From the IMG/VR virus record IMGVR_UViG_3300042261_002396, positions 1 to 20,215 of that record: a DNA stretch of 20,215 bases, one strand, 5' to 3'. Positions 12,909 through 18,904 of this stretch are shown piece after piece. A program made the translations under genes and the position numbers. Positions within the stretch are counted from its first letter, which is position 1. Each line of letters begins with the position of its first letter. The notes beneath the pieces were generated by a model, which ran no database searches, had not been told where the DNA came from, and was given only the letters and a program-made list of their open reading frames with translations. The stretch comes from a virus.

Positions 12909-14069
12909 ATGCGCTACATTTGCTCATCCAAAGACCACGGCTACCGCGACTCAACCAACCCGCTGCGCGGACTCAACATGTCGCGCCTTGTCGGCTTGCA
13001 GGAATCCGGCGAACGCGGCGACTACGCCGACTTGCAGTGGTTCTACTACTACATGGAACGCTCCGACGCCATGATTCACTCGGTCATCCAGCGCCGCCGC
13101 GCCGCGCTTCTTTCCCTCGACTGGGATGTTCGCGTTGTCTCGCAGTCCAAAGACGATCCGCTCGCTCAGGAGCAGGCCGACTTTCTTCGCATGGTGTACG
13201 ACAACATCGGCAACTTCCGCGAAGCCGTTTCATTCCTGTTCACCGGATTTTTCCGGGGCTTTGCCCATCTTGAAAAACATTGGACACCCGGTGGGTTGAT
13301 TGAACGCCTTGAGCCGGTCGAACAATGGTTCTGGATTCGTGACGGACTTTTCGGCGACTGGGAATACAACACCGGCGCAGTCTCGGGCTGTCGAAGAGGC
13401 GTTCCCATAGAAAAAGACAACTTCGTTGTCCTGGAAACCGCCGCGCTCGACCGCATTCTCAGCGTCTTGTACCTGCGAAAAAACCTTTCACAGGCTGACT
13501 GGGATTCATACATCGCGGTCTATGGCATCCCGTCCATTTTTCTGGTCGGGCCGCCCAACGCCGATGAAACGAAGCAGAAAGAATATCAAGCCGTTGCCGA
13601 ACAAATCCTGTCTAACGGACGCGGCTTCCTGCCGCATGACAGCGACGTAAAATTTGTCACCGGGGGCGGGGGCCATCCGCCGTTTCACGACCTGATTAAA
13701 TACCTTGATGAGCAAATCACCATCACTGGAACCGGCGGCATTCTCACCATGCTCGCCGAATCCGGCACCGGTACGCTGGCGGGAAAAGCCCATCAGGACA
13801 CCTTTTTGCAAATCGCCAAAGCCGATGCCATCACGCTGGCGGGAGTTTTTCAGAACGCCATTGATGTGCCGCTACTGGCTGAATACTTCCCCGGACAGCC
13901 TGCGCTGGCCTACTTTGAATTTTCGCCCGGACTCACCCACGCCACAAGTCAGGTCGTGCAGGATGCGCTCGATCTCAAAGCCGCCGGTCTCGAAATTGAC
14001 ACCGCCGAACTTTCCGAAAAGACCGGCTACACCCTGAAAAAAGCTCCCGTAAATTCAGCGGTTCAATGA
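12909..14069 (+). CDS. Portal protein, Mu gp29-like (DUF935)
   Basis: This 386-residue protein matches the DUF935/Mu gp29 portal pattern. The N-terminal part is NPLRGLNMSRLVGLQESGERGDYADLQWFY, then helices with an Arg-rich ERSDAMIHSVIQRRRAALLSLDWDV segment. The middle of the protein contains YGIPSIFLVGP and the glycine-rich GTGGILTM...GTGTLAGKAHQ loop. It would form the dodecameric ring at the head vertex through which TerL moves DNA. The length is somewhat shorter than Mu gp29 (about 500 residues), because the C-terminal extension is missing. It lies directly downstream of TerL, with repeat A2 in the gap and repeat A3 after it. Confidence 0.88.
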   Translation: MRYICSSKDHGYRDSTNPLRGLNMSRLVGLQESGERGDYADLQWFYYYMERSDAMIHSVIQRRRAALLSLDWDVRVVSQSKDDPLAQEQADFLRMVYDNIGNFREAVSFLFTGFFRGFAHLEKHWTPGGLIERLEPVEQWFWIRDGLFGDWEYNTGAVSGCRRGVPIEKDNFVVLETAALDRILSVLYLRKNLSQADWDSYIAVYGIPSIFLVGPPNADETKQKEYQAVAEQILSNGRGFLPHDSDVKFVTGGGGHPPFHDLIKYLDEQITITGTGGILTMLAESGTGTLAGKAHQDTFLQIAKADAITLAGVFQNAIDVPLLAEYFPGQPALAYFEFSPGLTHATSQVVQDALDLKAAGLEIDTAELSEKTGYTLKKAPVNSAVQ

Positions 14070-14098
14070 TACGTCCGAAACGTCCGTTCCGTCCGTCC

Positions 14099-14126
14099 GG
14101 TTGATTCAGCCTCTTTAGGCAGAGGC
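14099..14126 (+). repeat. Repeat A, copy 3 (upstream of protease)
   Basis: GGTTGATTCAGCCTCTTTAG then GCAGAGGC. GCCTCT (14109-14114) and AGAGGC (14121-14126) form a perfect 6-bp hairpin. A short run of CGTCCG words (14071-14098) precedes it. Confidence 0.7.
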
Positions 14127-14164
14127 CGTTGTTTTTCGGCTTCAACAATCTAACCGGTGAAATC

Positions 14165-15229
14165 ATGAACCTAATCCTGAATCGTAATTTTGAACTTCCC
14201 GAGGACGGCTGGTATCAGCTCGCTCCGATTGGAGAGTTTCCCCATGCCGCCGCCGGTATCAATCAGGTGATTGACGAGACCGCTTGCGCCCGCATGGTCA
14301 CAGCGTTTGAAAACGCCCGGGCCGCCGCCGACAACTTCCCCGGCCTGTTGATCGACTTCGATCATTTCTCTCTCGATGCGTCCCGCCATTCCGAAGCCGC
14401 AGGATGGATCACTGATTTGAAATTGATGCCGAACGGCGGCGGGCTGTTCGCCCGCATCCGTTGGAGCGACACCGGCGAGGCCGCCGTAAAGGGTGGGCGC
14501 TACCGCTTTCTTTCCCCAGTATGGGCGAAATCCGACTGTGAAGATCTGGGAAGCCATCGCCTTCGTCCGGTGCGCCTGTTGAATGCCGCCGTCACGAATG
14601 ACCCTAATTTAAAGGGGATTTTGCCTATTTCGAACCGTAGTTCGGCAGAACCGGTTGATTCCGCATCTTTAGATAAGAGTACGGGCGCACCCGTTGGTCG
14701 CCCCAATCAAAAGGAGAAACTCATGCAACCCGTAATAGACGCCTTGCTCAATAAGCTGAATCTGCCCGCAGATACCGCGCAGGATGCAGTTCTTGCCGCC
14801 ATTGAAAACATGTCAGCACCCGAAGAATTCACCGCGTTGCTTAACCGCGCAGAGACGGCAGAAACCCGGCTCGCCGGATTCCAGGCCGCTCAGCTCGAAG
14901 CGGACGCCGACGCCTTCCTCGAAGCCAACGCCGCCCTTATCGAAAACCGCGACGATGTTCGCGCTCAGTTCATTGAAAACCGCACCCTGACGGAAGCGGT
15001 ATTCAAAAACCTCAAAGTCCCCAAGCCGGTCACTCCGCCGCTGGCCCCGGACACCCGACGTCCGCTGCATAACCGCGATTCAAAGGTTGCGGCGACGCAA
15101 AACCGCGACGCCTCAACTTCCGAATCCAAAGCCGTGAAAATCCGCAACCGCGCCGCAGAAATCATGAAGACCGAGCGCGTTGCCTATACCGAAGCTTTCC
15201 GCCGAGCCGAGCAGGAGCTTAGCGCTTAA
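14165..15229 (+). CDS. Mu gpI-like prohead protease fused to scaffold
   Basis: This 354-residue protein resembles Mu gp32/I. Residues about 1-155 form the protease part, with LLIDFDHFSL, GWITDLKL, RYRFLSPVWA and LLNAAVTNDPNLKG, as in phage I proteins. From residue 187 (MQPVIDALLNKLN) the rest is a charged, coiled-coil-rich scaffold. I chose the ATG at 14165 (GGTGA site 6 nt upstream) over a TTG at 14129. Between the two parts, residues about 159-186 are encoded by repeat A4 and hairpin B3, elements otherwise found only between genes. In Mu the scaffold gpZ is made from an internal start in gene I; the SD-led ATG at 14723 matches that arrangement. It would shape and mature the head. Confidence 0.83.
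   Translation: MNLILNRNFELPEDGWYQLAPIGEFPHAAAGINQVIDETACARMVTAFENARAAADNFPGLLIDFDHFSLDASRHSEAAGWITDLKLMPNGGGLFARIRWSDTGEAAVKGGRYRFLSPVWAKSDCEDLGSHRLRPVRLLNAAVTNDPNLKGILPISNRSSAEPVDSASLDKSTGAPVGRPNQKEKLMQPVIDALLNKLNLPADTAQDAVLAAIENMSAPEEFTALLNRAETAETRLAGFQAAQLEADADAFLEANAALIENRDDVRAQFIENRTLTEAVFKNLKVPKPVTPPLAPDTRRPLHNRDSKVAATQNRDASTSESKAVKIRNRAAEIMKTERVAYTEAFRRAEQELSA
14653..14679 (+). repeat. Repeat A, copy 4 (inside the protease-scaffold frame)
   Basis: GGTTGATTCCGCATCTTTAG followed by ATAAGAG. It lies 43 bp upstream of the internal scaffold start and is read through in frame. Confidence 0.65.
14683..14703 (+). promoter_or_regulatory. Family-B hairpin B3 upstream of the internal scaffold start
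   Basis: GGGCG pairs with CGCCC and ACC with GGT, with one bulged C and a CGTT loop. The SD AAGGAG starts 8 nt after it (14711-14716). TACGGGCG and GGTCGCCC are shared with copy B1. Confidence 0.6.
14723..15229 (+). CDS. Nested scaffold protein from an internal start
   Basis: An in-frame ATG at 14723 is led by AAGGAG (14711-14716), a much better ribosome site than that of the full-length gene. It would give a 168-residue protein rich in Ala, Glu and Leu with predicted helices (for example RAETAETRLAGFQAAQLEAD), ending in a basic segment (KAVKIRNRAAEIMKTERV). This is the pattern of Mu gpZ and lambda Nu3, scaffolds made from a start inside the protease gene. The scaffold would be needed in excess over protease, which a strong internal start provides. 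Repeat A4 and hairpin B3 lie directly upstream. Independent expression is inferred. Confidence 0.65.
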   Translation: MQPVIDALLNKLNLPADTAQDAVLAAIENMSAPEEFTALLNRAETAETRLAGFQAAQLEADADAFLEANAALIENRDDVRAQFIENRTLTEAVFKNLKVPKPVTPPLAPDTRRPLHNRDSKVAATQNRDASTSESKAVKIRNRAAEIMKTERVAYTEAFRRAEQELSA

Positions 15230-15244
15230 GCATCAATTTGTATG

Positions 15245-15263
15245 GGCAATCCTGAAGGTTGCC
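15245..15263 (+). promoter_or_regulatory. Family-B hairpin B4 upstream of the decoration gene
   Basis: GGCAATC pairs with GGTTGCC (7 bp, one G-U) around a CTGAA loop. A run of A and then AGGAG follow. Against B1 the stem carries A-U where B1 has G-C. Confidence 0.6.
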
Positions 15264-15282
15264 AAAAAAAAGGAGAAATAAA

Positions 15283-15708
15283 ATGTCCCAATCCAATACC
15301 AAAACCGGCCCCGTCGTTATGCCTTGTGGTGCAGATTTGACTGCTCACGCGGATCATCTCGCTGTCCTCAGCCATTCCACCGGAGCCCCGCAGATGATTC
15401 TGCCCGCTTCGCTCACCGCACCCGCGCTCTACCTCATCCTTGCAGGCGCTACTACCGGTAAAAACGGCGACTTCCAGCCGCTCACGCCCGACCGCAATGT
15501 CCGGCTTCCGCTCATTGGAACCTGCAACCCCGGCGACACGCTGGTCATTGCCAATCCGTCTGTCGCAGGACAGCCCGGCAAAGTCTGCGCACTGCCGACC
15601 GCCGCCGGAACCTATCGCGCTGTTGCCATCGCGGAAGAGAAGGGCGTTGCTGGTCAGCTCGTGCTGGCGCGTCCCGCCAACCTCGGCCTCATCACCGTAA
15701 CCGCATAA
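15283..15708 (+). CDS. Probable head decoration/cement protein
   Basis: This 141-residue protein lies between scaffold and major capsid genes, the usual place of decoration (cement) proteins. It is small, beta-rich and rich in Ala, Gly, Pro and Thr, with GDTLVIANPS and YRAVAIAEEKGVAGQLVLAR, a run reminiscent of DUF2190-type capsid cement proteins. It has no signal peptide or membrane segment. I chose the ATG at 15283 because AAGGAG lies 7-8 nt upstream, rather than a TTG at 15259 inside hairpin B4. Assignment rests on position and general character, so it could be another minor head protein. Confidence 0.6.
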   Translation: MSQSNTKTGPVVMPCGADLTAHADHLAVLSHSTGAPQMILPASLTAPALYLILAGATTGKNGDFQPLTPDRNVRLPLIGTCNPGDTLVIANPSVAGQPGKVCALPTAAGTYRAVAIAEEKGVAGQLVLARPANLGLITVTA

Positions 15709-15719
15709 CCCATCTGTAA

Positions 15720-15740
15720 GGGCAATCCTCGTGGTTGCCC
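15720..15740 (+). promoter_or_regulatory. Family-B hairpin B5 upstream of major capsid
   Basis: GGGCAATC pairs with GGTTGCCC (8 bp, one G-U) around CTCGT. AAAAAATAGGAG follows. The stem is the same as in B4, while the loop differs. Confidence 0.65.
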
Positions 15741-15758
15741 AAAAAATAGGAGAAAACC

Positions 15759-16712
15759 ATGTCCCGTCTACAGTCCATTAGTTCCAGCCCCATGCTTCGC
15801 CAGTTCGCACAAGGTGCCGCGCAAAGCGCCATCATGCCCGTAGCTGACTTTATTGCCCCCACGATTGAAGTCCCGACTTCAACCGGACGGTTCAAAAAGT
15901 ACACCGAAAAACATCGCTTCCACATTCCGAAGACTCTTCGGACGCTTGGGGGCCGTGCGTCCGAACTGCGCTTTGAAGTCAGCGATGCCACTTACAACTG
16001 CGAGCCCCATGCTCTTGACTATCCCGTGGATAATCTCGAGCAGCTCGAAGCCGAAGGGCTCGAAAACATGATCAGGGAAGGGGCCGTTGCCGTGGCTGAA
16101 GTCGCCGCGCTGGCTCATGAAAAAACCGTCATTGATCTCGCAGTCGAAGCCATCGGTCCCGGTGCCAACGCGACCTGGAACGATGCCGCCGATCCGGTTG
16201 CCGATATTGACGACACCATTCTGGATGTCATCAAAGCCTGCAAATACGGCTCGCTGATGAATATCGGTGTGCTGTTCGGCGCAAGCGCCTGGAATGTCTT
16301 CAAGAATCAGGCCAAAGTCCGTGGCCGTTTCGTGGTCGGTTCCGGTGCCAAGTCCGGTGTCGGGCTTGCCGTGCCGACGCAGGCCAATGTCGGTGAAATG
16401 TTTGTCGGTTCGCCCGAAGTCCGCACCAGCTACATGGTCTTTGACGATGCCCCCGAAGGCGTTGCCGAGGATGTCAAATTCTTGTTGGACAGCACCGTGC
16501 TGGTTTTCGCCCGCAAGGCGCAGCCCACCCGGCGCGACCCGAGCTTCATGAAGACCTTCCGCCTCATGAACCGTTTCATGGTGCCCGGTTCCTACATGCG
16601 CGACGATGGACGTGTCGAAGTCGCTAAGTTCGACTGGTCCGAAGATGTGCAGGTTTCCAATTCAGCCGCCGCCAAGCGCATCAATGTTTCCGCCACCGCT
16701 CCGGGTAACTAA
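15759..16712 (+). CDS. Major capsid protein
   Basis: This 317-residue protein follows scaffold and decoration genes and is followed by a strong terminator, as expected for the most abundant head protein. It resembles capsid proteins of Mu-like and related siphovirus heads with an HK97-type fold. Visible parts are an N-terminal arm (MSRLQSISSSPMLRQFAQGA), a glycine-rich loop region, a spine-helix candidate (LENMIREGAVAVAEVAALAHEKT), VLFGASAWNVFKN and a C-terminal strand region with RRDPSFMKTFRL. Many copies would assemble around the scaffold. The SD is AGGAG about 7 nt before the ATG, after hairpin B5. No N-terminal delta domain is evident, consistent with a separate scaffold. Confidence 0.83.
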   Translation: MSRLQSISSSPMLRQFAQGAAQSAIMPVADFIAPTIEVPTSTGRFKKYTEKHRFHIPKTLRTLGGRASELRFEVSDATYNCEPHALDYPVDNLEQLEAEGLENMIREGAVAVAEVAALAHEKTVIDLAVEAIGPGANATWNDAADPVADIDDTILDVIKACKYGSLMNIGVLFGASAWNVFKNQAKVRGRFVVGSGAKSGVGLAVPTQANVGEMFVGSPEVRTSYMVFDDAPEGVAEDVKFLLDSTVLVFARKAQPTRRDPSFMKTFRLMNRFMVPGSYMRDDGRVEVAKFDWSEDVQVSNSAAAKRINVSATAPGN

Positions 16713-16723
16713 CCGGTGCTCCG

Positions 16724-16760
16724 CCGTCCGTACCTTCCCTGTGGGTGCGGACGGTTTTCT
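16724..16760 (+). terminator. Intrinsic terminator after major capsid
   Basis: An 11-bp stem (16724-16734 with 16744-16754, one G-U) and 9-nt loop, followed by TTTTCTTTCT. It would end or reduce transcription after the capsid gene. Confidence 0.7.
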
Positions 16761-16806
16761 TTCTCCGTCTCGCTTCAATCATCAATCGTAAATCGGAAAT
16801 TCCCCC

Positions 16807-17217
16807 ATGTGGCCCATCCTCACAGTTGCTTACCTCGAATCGGTCATGAGTCCCGCGCTCTATGCCGCCTATCTGCAATGGCTCACCGACAACCCCGGCA
16901 AATCCGGGCGGCTCTCTGCGCTCATCACGCAAATCGCGACCGAATTCCGGAGCGCCCTGCGGGCCAACGGAACGCCGGTTCCGTCCGGCAGTGAGACGGC
17001 GGTTCCGTCCGCCTGCCTGCGTCATGCGCAGACCATTATCCTCTACGAGCTTAAACGGGAAATCGGCCTTCCCTTTACCGAGGGTGAAAACAACATGGCG
17101 TTGCGCTCCGACATGTTCCTGCGCAACGTCTGGACGGGCAACATTCCGCTCAGCCGGGACACCGGCGGACTTTCCCCCAGCTACGTTGCACAAGCCTCCG
17201 CCATCGAAAACCCCTGA
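16807..17217 (+). CDS. Head completion/connector-like protein
   Basis: This is a 136-residue soluble, helical protein directly after the capsid gene. In Mu-like heads this slot holds gp36-type adaptor proteins. Its pattern (LITQIATEFRSALRANG near the N-terminus, then CLRHAQTIILYELKREIGLPF and LRSDMFLRNVWTGNIPL) fits a small helical head-tail connector. The assignment is positional. It contains a short proline/serine linker. The SD is weak (CGGA, about 10 nt upstream), and the upstream gap holds the capsid terminator and a phrase of ATCATCAATCGTAAATC type. Confidence 0.5.
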   Translation: MWPILTVAYLESVMSPALYAAYLQWLTDNPGKSGRLSALITQIATEFRSALRANGTPVPSGSETAVPSACLRHAQTIILYELKREIGLPFTEGENNMALRSDMFLRNVWTGNIPLSRDTGGLSPSYVAQASAIENP

Positions 17218-17232
17218 TCGAAAGGAATACCC

Positions 17233-17616
17233 ATGAAAACCCTCTTCAAACTTATTTTCGCCATTCTCTGCGCCTTTGGAACTTTGTGCATTTGCCAGCC
17301 TTTGCAGGCCGCTGGCTTCTCCACCGTCCACTCCCTCAGCTCCGGCACCGTAGCTATCACCAACACCCAGAAACGATCCTCATGGGTGCCCGTTGCTTTG
17401 CTCTTCCGGTTTGCCGCCCCGGCATCCGGAGCGATCACCGTCGAACGGCGCACCGGCTCAACAGCCTTTCTTCTAACGGAGTGTGCGCTTTCCAACAACC
17501 AGCACGCGGTCTGGGTTCCGGAAGCCGACATTCCCTTTAACGAAAACGACTCCTTGAACATCACCAGCACCATCACCAGCGGCACCGTCGAAATCATCAG
17601 AAAGGGCGACCAATGA
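17233..17616 (+). CDS. Secreted protein of unknown function
   Basis: This 127-residue protein starts with a clear Sec signal peptide: a Lys-bearing n-region, a hydrophobic core (LIFAILCAFGTLCI) and a likely cleavage near QPLQA-A (residues 25-27). The mature part is beta-rich with many Ser/Thr and looks like a small extracellular or periplasmic domain (GFSTVHSLSSGTVAITN, SGAITVERRTG). There is no lipobox and no membrane anchor. An AAAGGA site lies 7 nt before the ATG. The end overlaps the next gene as ATGA (17613-17616). It sits where a tailed phage would have tail genes. Signal peptides are unusual for virion proteins, so it may act in the host envelope. Confidence 0.6.
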   Translation: MKTLFKLIFAILCAFGTLCICQPLQAAGFSTVHSLSSGTVAITNTQKRSSWVPVALLFRFAAPASGAITVERRTGSTAFLLTECALSNNQHAVWVPEADIPFNENDSLNITSTITSGTVEIIRKGDQ

Positions 17617-18203
17617 AAAAACAGATTTTTACTCTCTGCTCCATGCTCCTTGCTCTCTGCTCACCCGTTCGCGCCCAGCAGTGGACCATCGACGGCCAAC
17701 GCGTCCAAGCATTGGAAATCCACGTCTCCGACCCGCAGGCGCTTTACACCGATGGTTCTCGACAGATGACCGCGCCCATCAAATTCACTCAAAGTCACAC
17801 AGCAACCAATGGCGCGCTTCAAATCTACTCCAAGGACAGTGAAGTGCATCACGGCTATTTCAAAACGTTGAGTTTTCAGGACGGACTGCAATTTTCAACA
17901 GCGCACAGCGATGCTTTGTTTTTCGGACAGGATGCCAGTGACGGCCTTTTGATCGGCCCCGACAGCATCATGCAGGTTGGATACAATACGCGCATCGAAT
18001 TTGAAACCGGCACTCTGTCCGGCGGAACCGGGGAAAAGTGGCACGTTTCAGAGGATCCCACCGAAGCGTCCGGGATTGTCAATAAAGGTTACGCTGACGG
18101 GCGGTATCTGTTGCGCACAACCGGCATCACCACCAGCCGCGTCATTCAGGCCGGCAATACCTTGGTCATTTCCAACGGCGTCATCACCGCCATTCTCCCT
18201 TGA
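17613..18203 (+). CDS. Secreted protein with tail-fibre-like C-terminus
   Basis: This 196-residue protein is coupled to the previous gene by an ATGA overlap. Residues 1-21 are a signal peptide (MKKQIFTLCSMLLALCSPVRA, cut after VRA). The core is beta-rich and repetitive (ALQIYSKDSEVHHGYF, GLQFSTAHSDALFFGQ, GTLSGGTGEKWHVS). The C-terminal part contains VNKGYADGRYL, a motif common in trimeric phage tail-fibre and spike proteins. A fibre or adhesin exported through Sec is a possibility. The hydrophobic core of the signal is encoded by a CTCTGCTCCATGCTCCTTGC phrase that resembles the micro-repeat at about 1372-1397. No chaperone gene is seen. Function unknown. Confidence 0.58.
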   Translation: MKKQIFTLCSMLLALCSPVRAQQWTIDGQRVQALEIHVSDPQALYTDGSRQMTAPIKFTQSHTATNGALQIYSKDSEVHHGYFKTLSFQDGLQFSTAHSDALFFGQDASDGLLIGPDSIMQVGYNTRIEFETGTLSGGTGEKWHVSEDPTEASGIVNKGYADGRYLLRTTGITTSRVIQAGNTLVISNGVITAILP

Positions 18204-18213
18204 GGGCAGGGCT

Positions 18214-18432
18214 ATGAAATCCTGTAATCTTCCCGACGGCTGCCAACAGCGCTTCGACCGCATTGATGAAAAGCTCGAAGCCATTCACGCCCAGGCCAGC
18301 AAAACCAATGGCCGCGTCACCAAGCTCGAAAAATGGAGCCTCGTTCTTTTGACGGCGCTTGTCGTTTTTCTCTCCACCAACCCGCAAGGCTTGCTCACGG
18401 TGCTGAAAACCATCGCCTCATTTGTGCGCTGA
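18214..18432 (+). CDS. Coiled-coil membrane protein, holin-like
   Basis: This 72-residue protein has a charged helical N-terminal part (RFDRIDEKLEAIHAQASKTN and a Lys/Glu stretch to about residue 40), a transmembrane helix (about residues 41-54, WSLVLLTALVVFLS) and a second hydrophobic helix near the C-terminus. The plan matches small XhlA-like or holin-associated proteins, which help release phage by permeabilising the membrane. No endolysin is visible nearby, so lysis is only a suggestion. The ATG at 18214 follows AGGGCAGG. It lies 10 bp after the previous stop. Confidence 0.55.
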   Translation: MKSCNLPDGCQQRFDRIDEKLEAIHAQASKTNGRVTKLEKWSLVLLTALVVFLSTNPQGLLTVLKTIASFVR

Positions 18433-18477
18433 CATTTGGTTTCCCCGGCGCACTGGAGCACCAGAGCAACAAGCCGC

Positions 18478-18507
18478 GGTTGATTCAGCCTCTTAGTATA
18501 GAAGGAG
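18478..18507 (+). repeat. Repeat A, copy 5 (upstream of gene 18516)
   Basis: GGTTGATTCAGCCTCTTAGT then ATAGAAGGAGG, the SD for the ATG at 18516. CCTC (18489-18492) can pair with the GAGG of the SD. Confidence 0.7.
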
Positions 18508-18515
18508 GAATCATC

Positions 18516-18842
18516 ATGCTACAAACTATGCTCATCAAACTTGGCTTCGCGCTGTTCCAGCTTTTACCGCTGGAACGGATCGTTGCCAAAGTGCTCACCG
18601 CCGCCATCCAGCGCATCATGCTGTCCAAAAAGACCGCCGCGCAGATCGCGCAAATCCGCAAGACCGCCATTCATCTGACGGAACTTGTGGCGCTCATTGA
18701 TCCGATGCTGGCCGACAAAGCCGTCACCGGTGATGAAGCCAAGCAGATGTTTGACGCGGTCAACCGGACCCGGCTGGAGATTTTGAATCTCTGGGCCGAC
18801 GGCGAACCGGCCAAGCATCTCGAAGCTCAGTTGCCGAAGTAG
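18516..18842 (+). CDS. Small helical phage protein of unknown function
   Basis: This is a 108-residue protein with a very good SD (AAGGAGG, 8-9 nt upstream). The first 20 residues form an amphipathic or hydrophobic helix (MLIKLGFALFQLLPLERIV), then charged helices follow, with an acidic C-terminal part (LADKAVTGDEAKQMFDAVNR) and a final LWADGEP. No family is recognised. It is the last gene of the plus-strand block before the integrase and has its own repeat A copy, so it is probably expressed with the structural genes. A membrane-associated role near the lysis-like gene 18214 is possible. Confidence 0.6.
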   Translation: MLQTMLIKLGFALFQLLPLERIVAKVLTAAIQRIMLSKKTAAQIAQIRKTAIHLTELVALIDPMLADKAVTGDEAKQMFDAVNRTRLEILNLWADGEPAKHLEAQLPK

Positions 18843-18866
18843 GGCTCACCTCTCAGGAGCAGCCGC

Positions 18867-18901
18867 AGGATGGTCGGGGATTTCCCGCCCATCCTTTTTT
18901 T
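18867..18901 (+). terminator. Intrinsic terminator between the last plus-strand gene and the integrase
   Basis: AGGATGG (18867-18873) pairs with CCATCCT (18889-18895), and inner CGGG (18875-18878) with CCCG (18884-18887), followed by seven T. It ends the late plus-strand transcript. The hairpin also lies just after the stop of the convergent integrase gene, but there is no T-run on that side. Confidence 0.8.
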
Positions 18902-18904
18902 GCG

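Noticed and set aside
14129-14164. TTG start extending the protease by 12 residues
   Set aside because: The ATG at 14165 has a spaced GGTGA site, fits the I-protein start, and the upstream residues come from repeat A3 flanking DNA.
15259-15282. TTG start extending the decoration protein
   Set aside because: It lies inside hairpin B4; AAGGAG points to the ATG at 15283.
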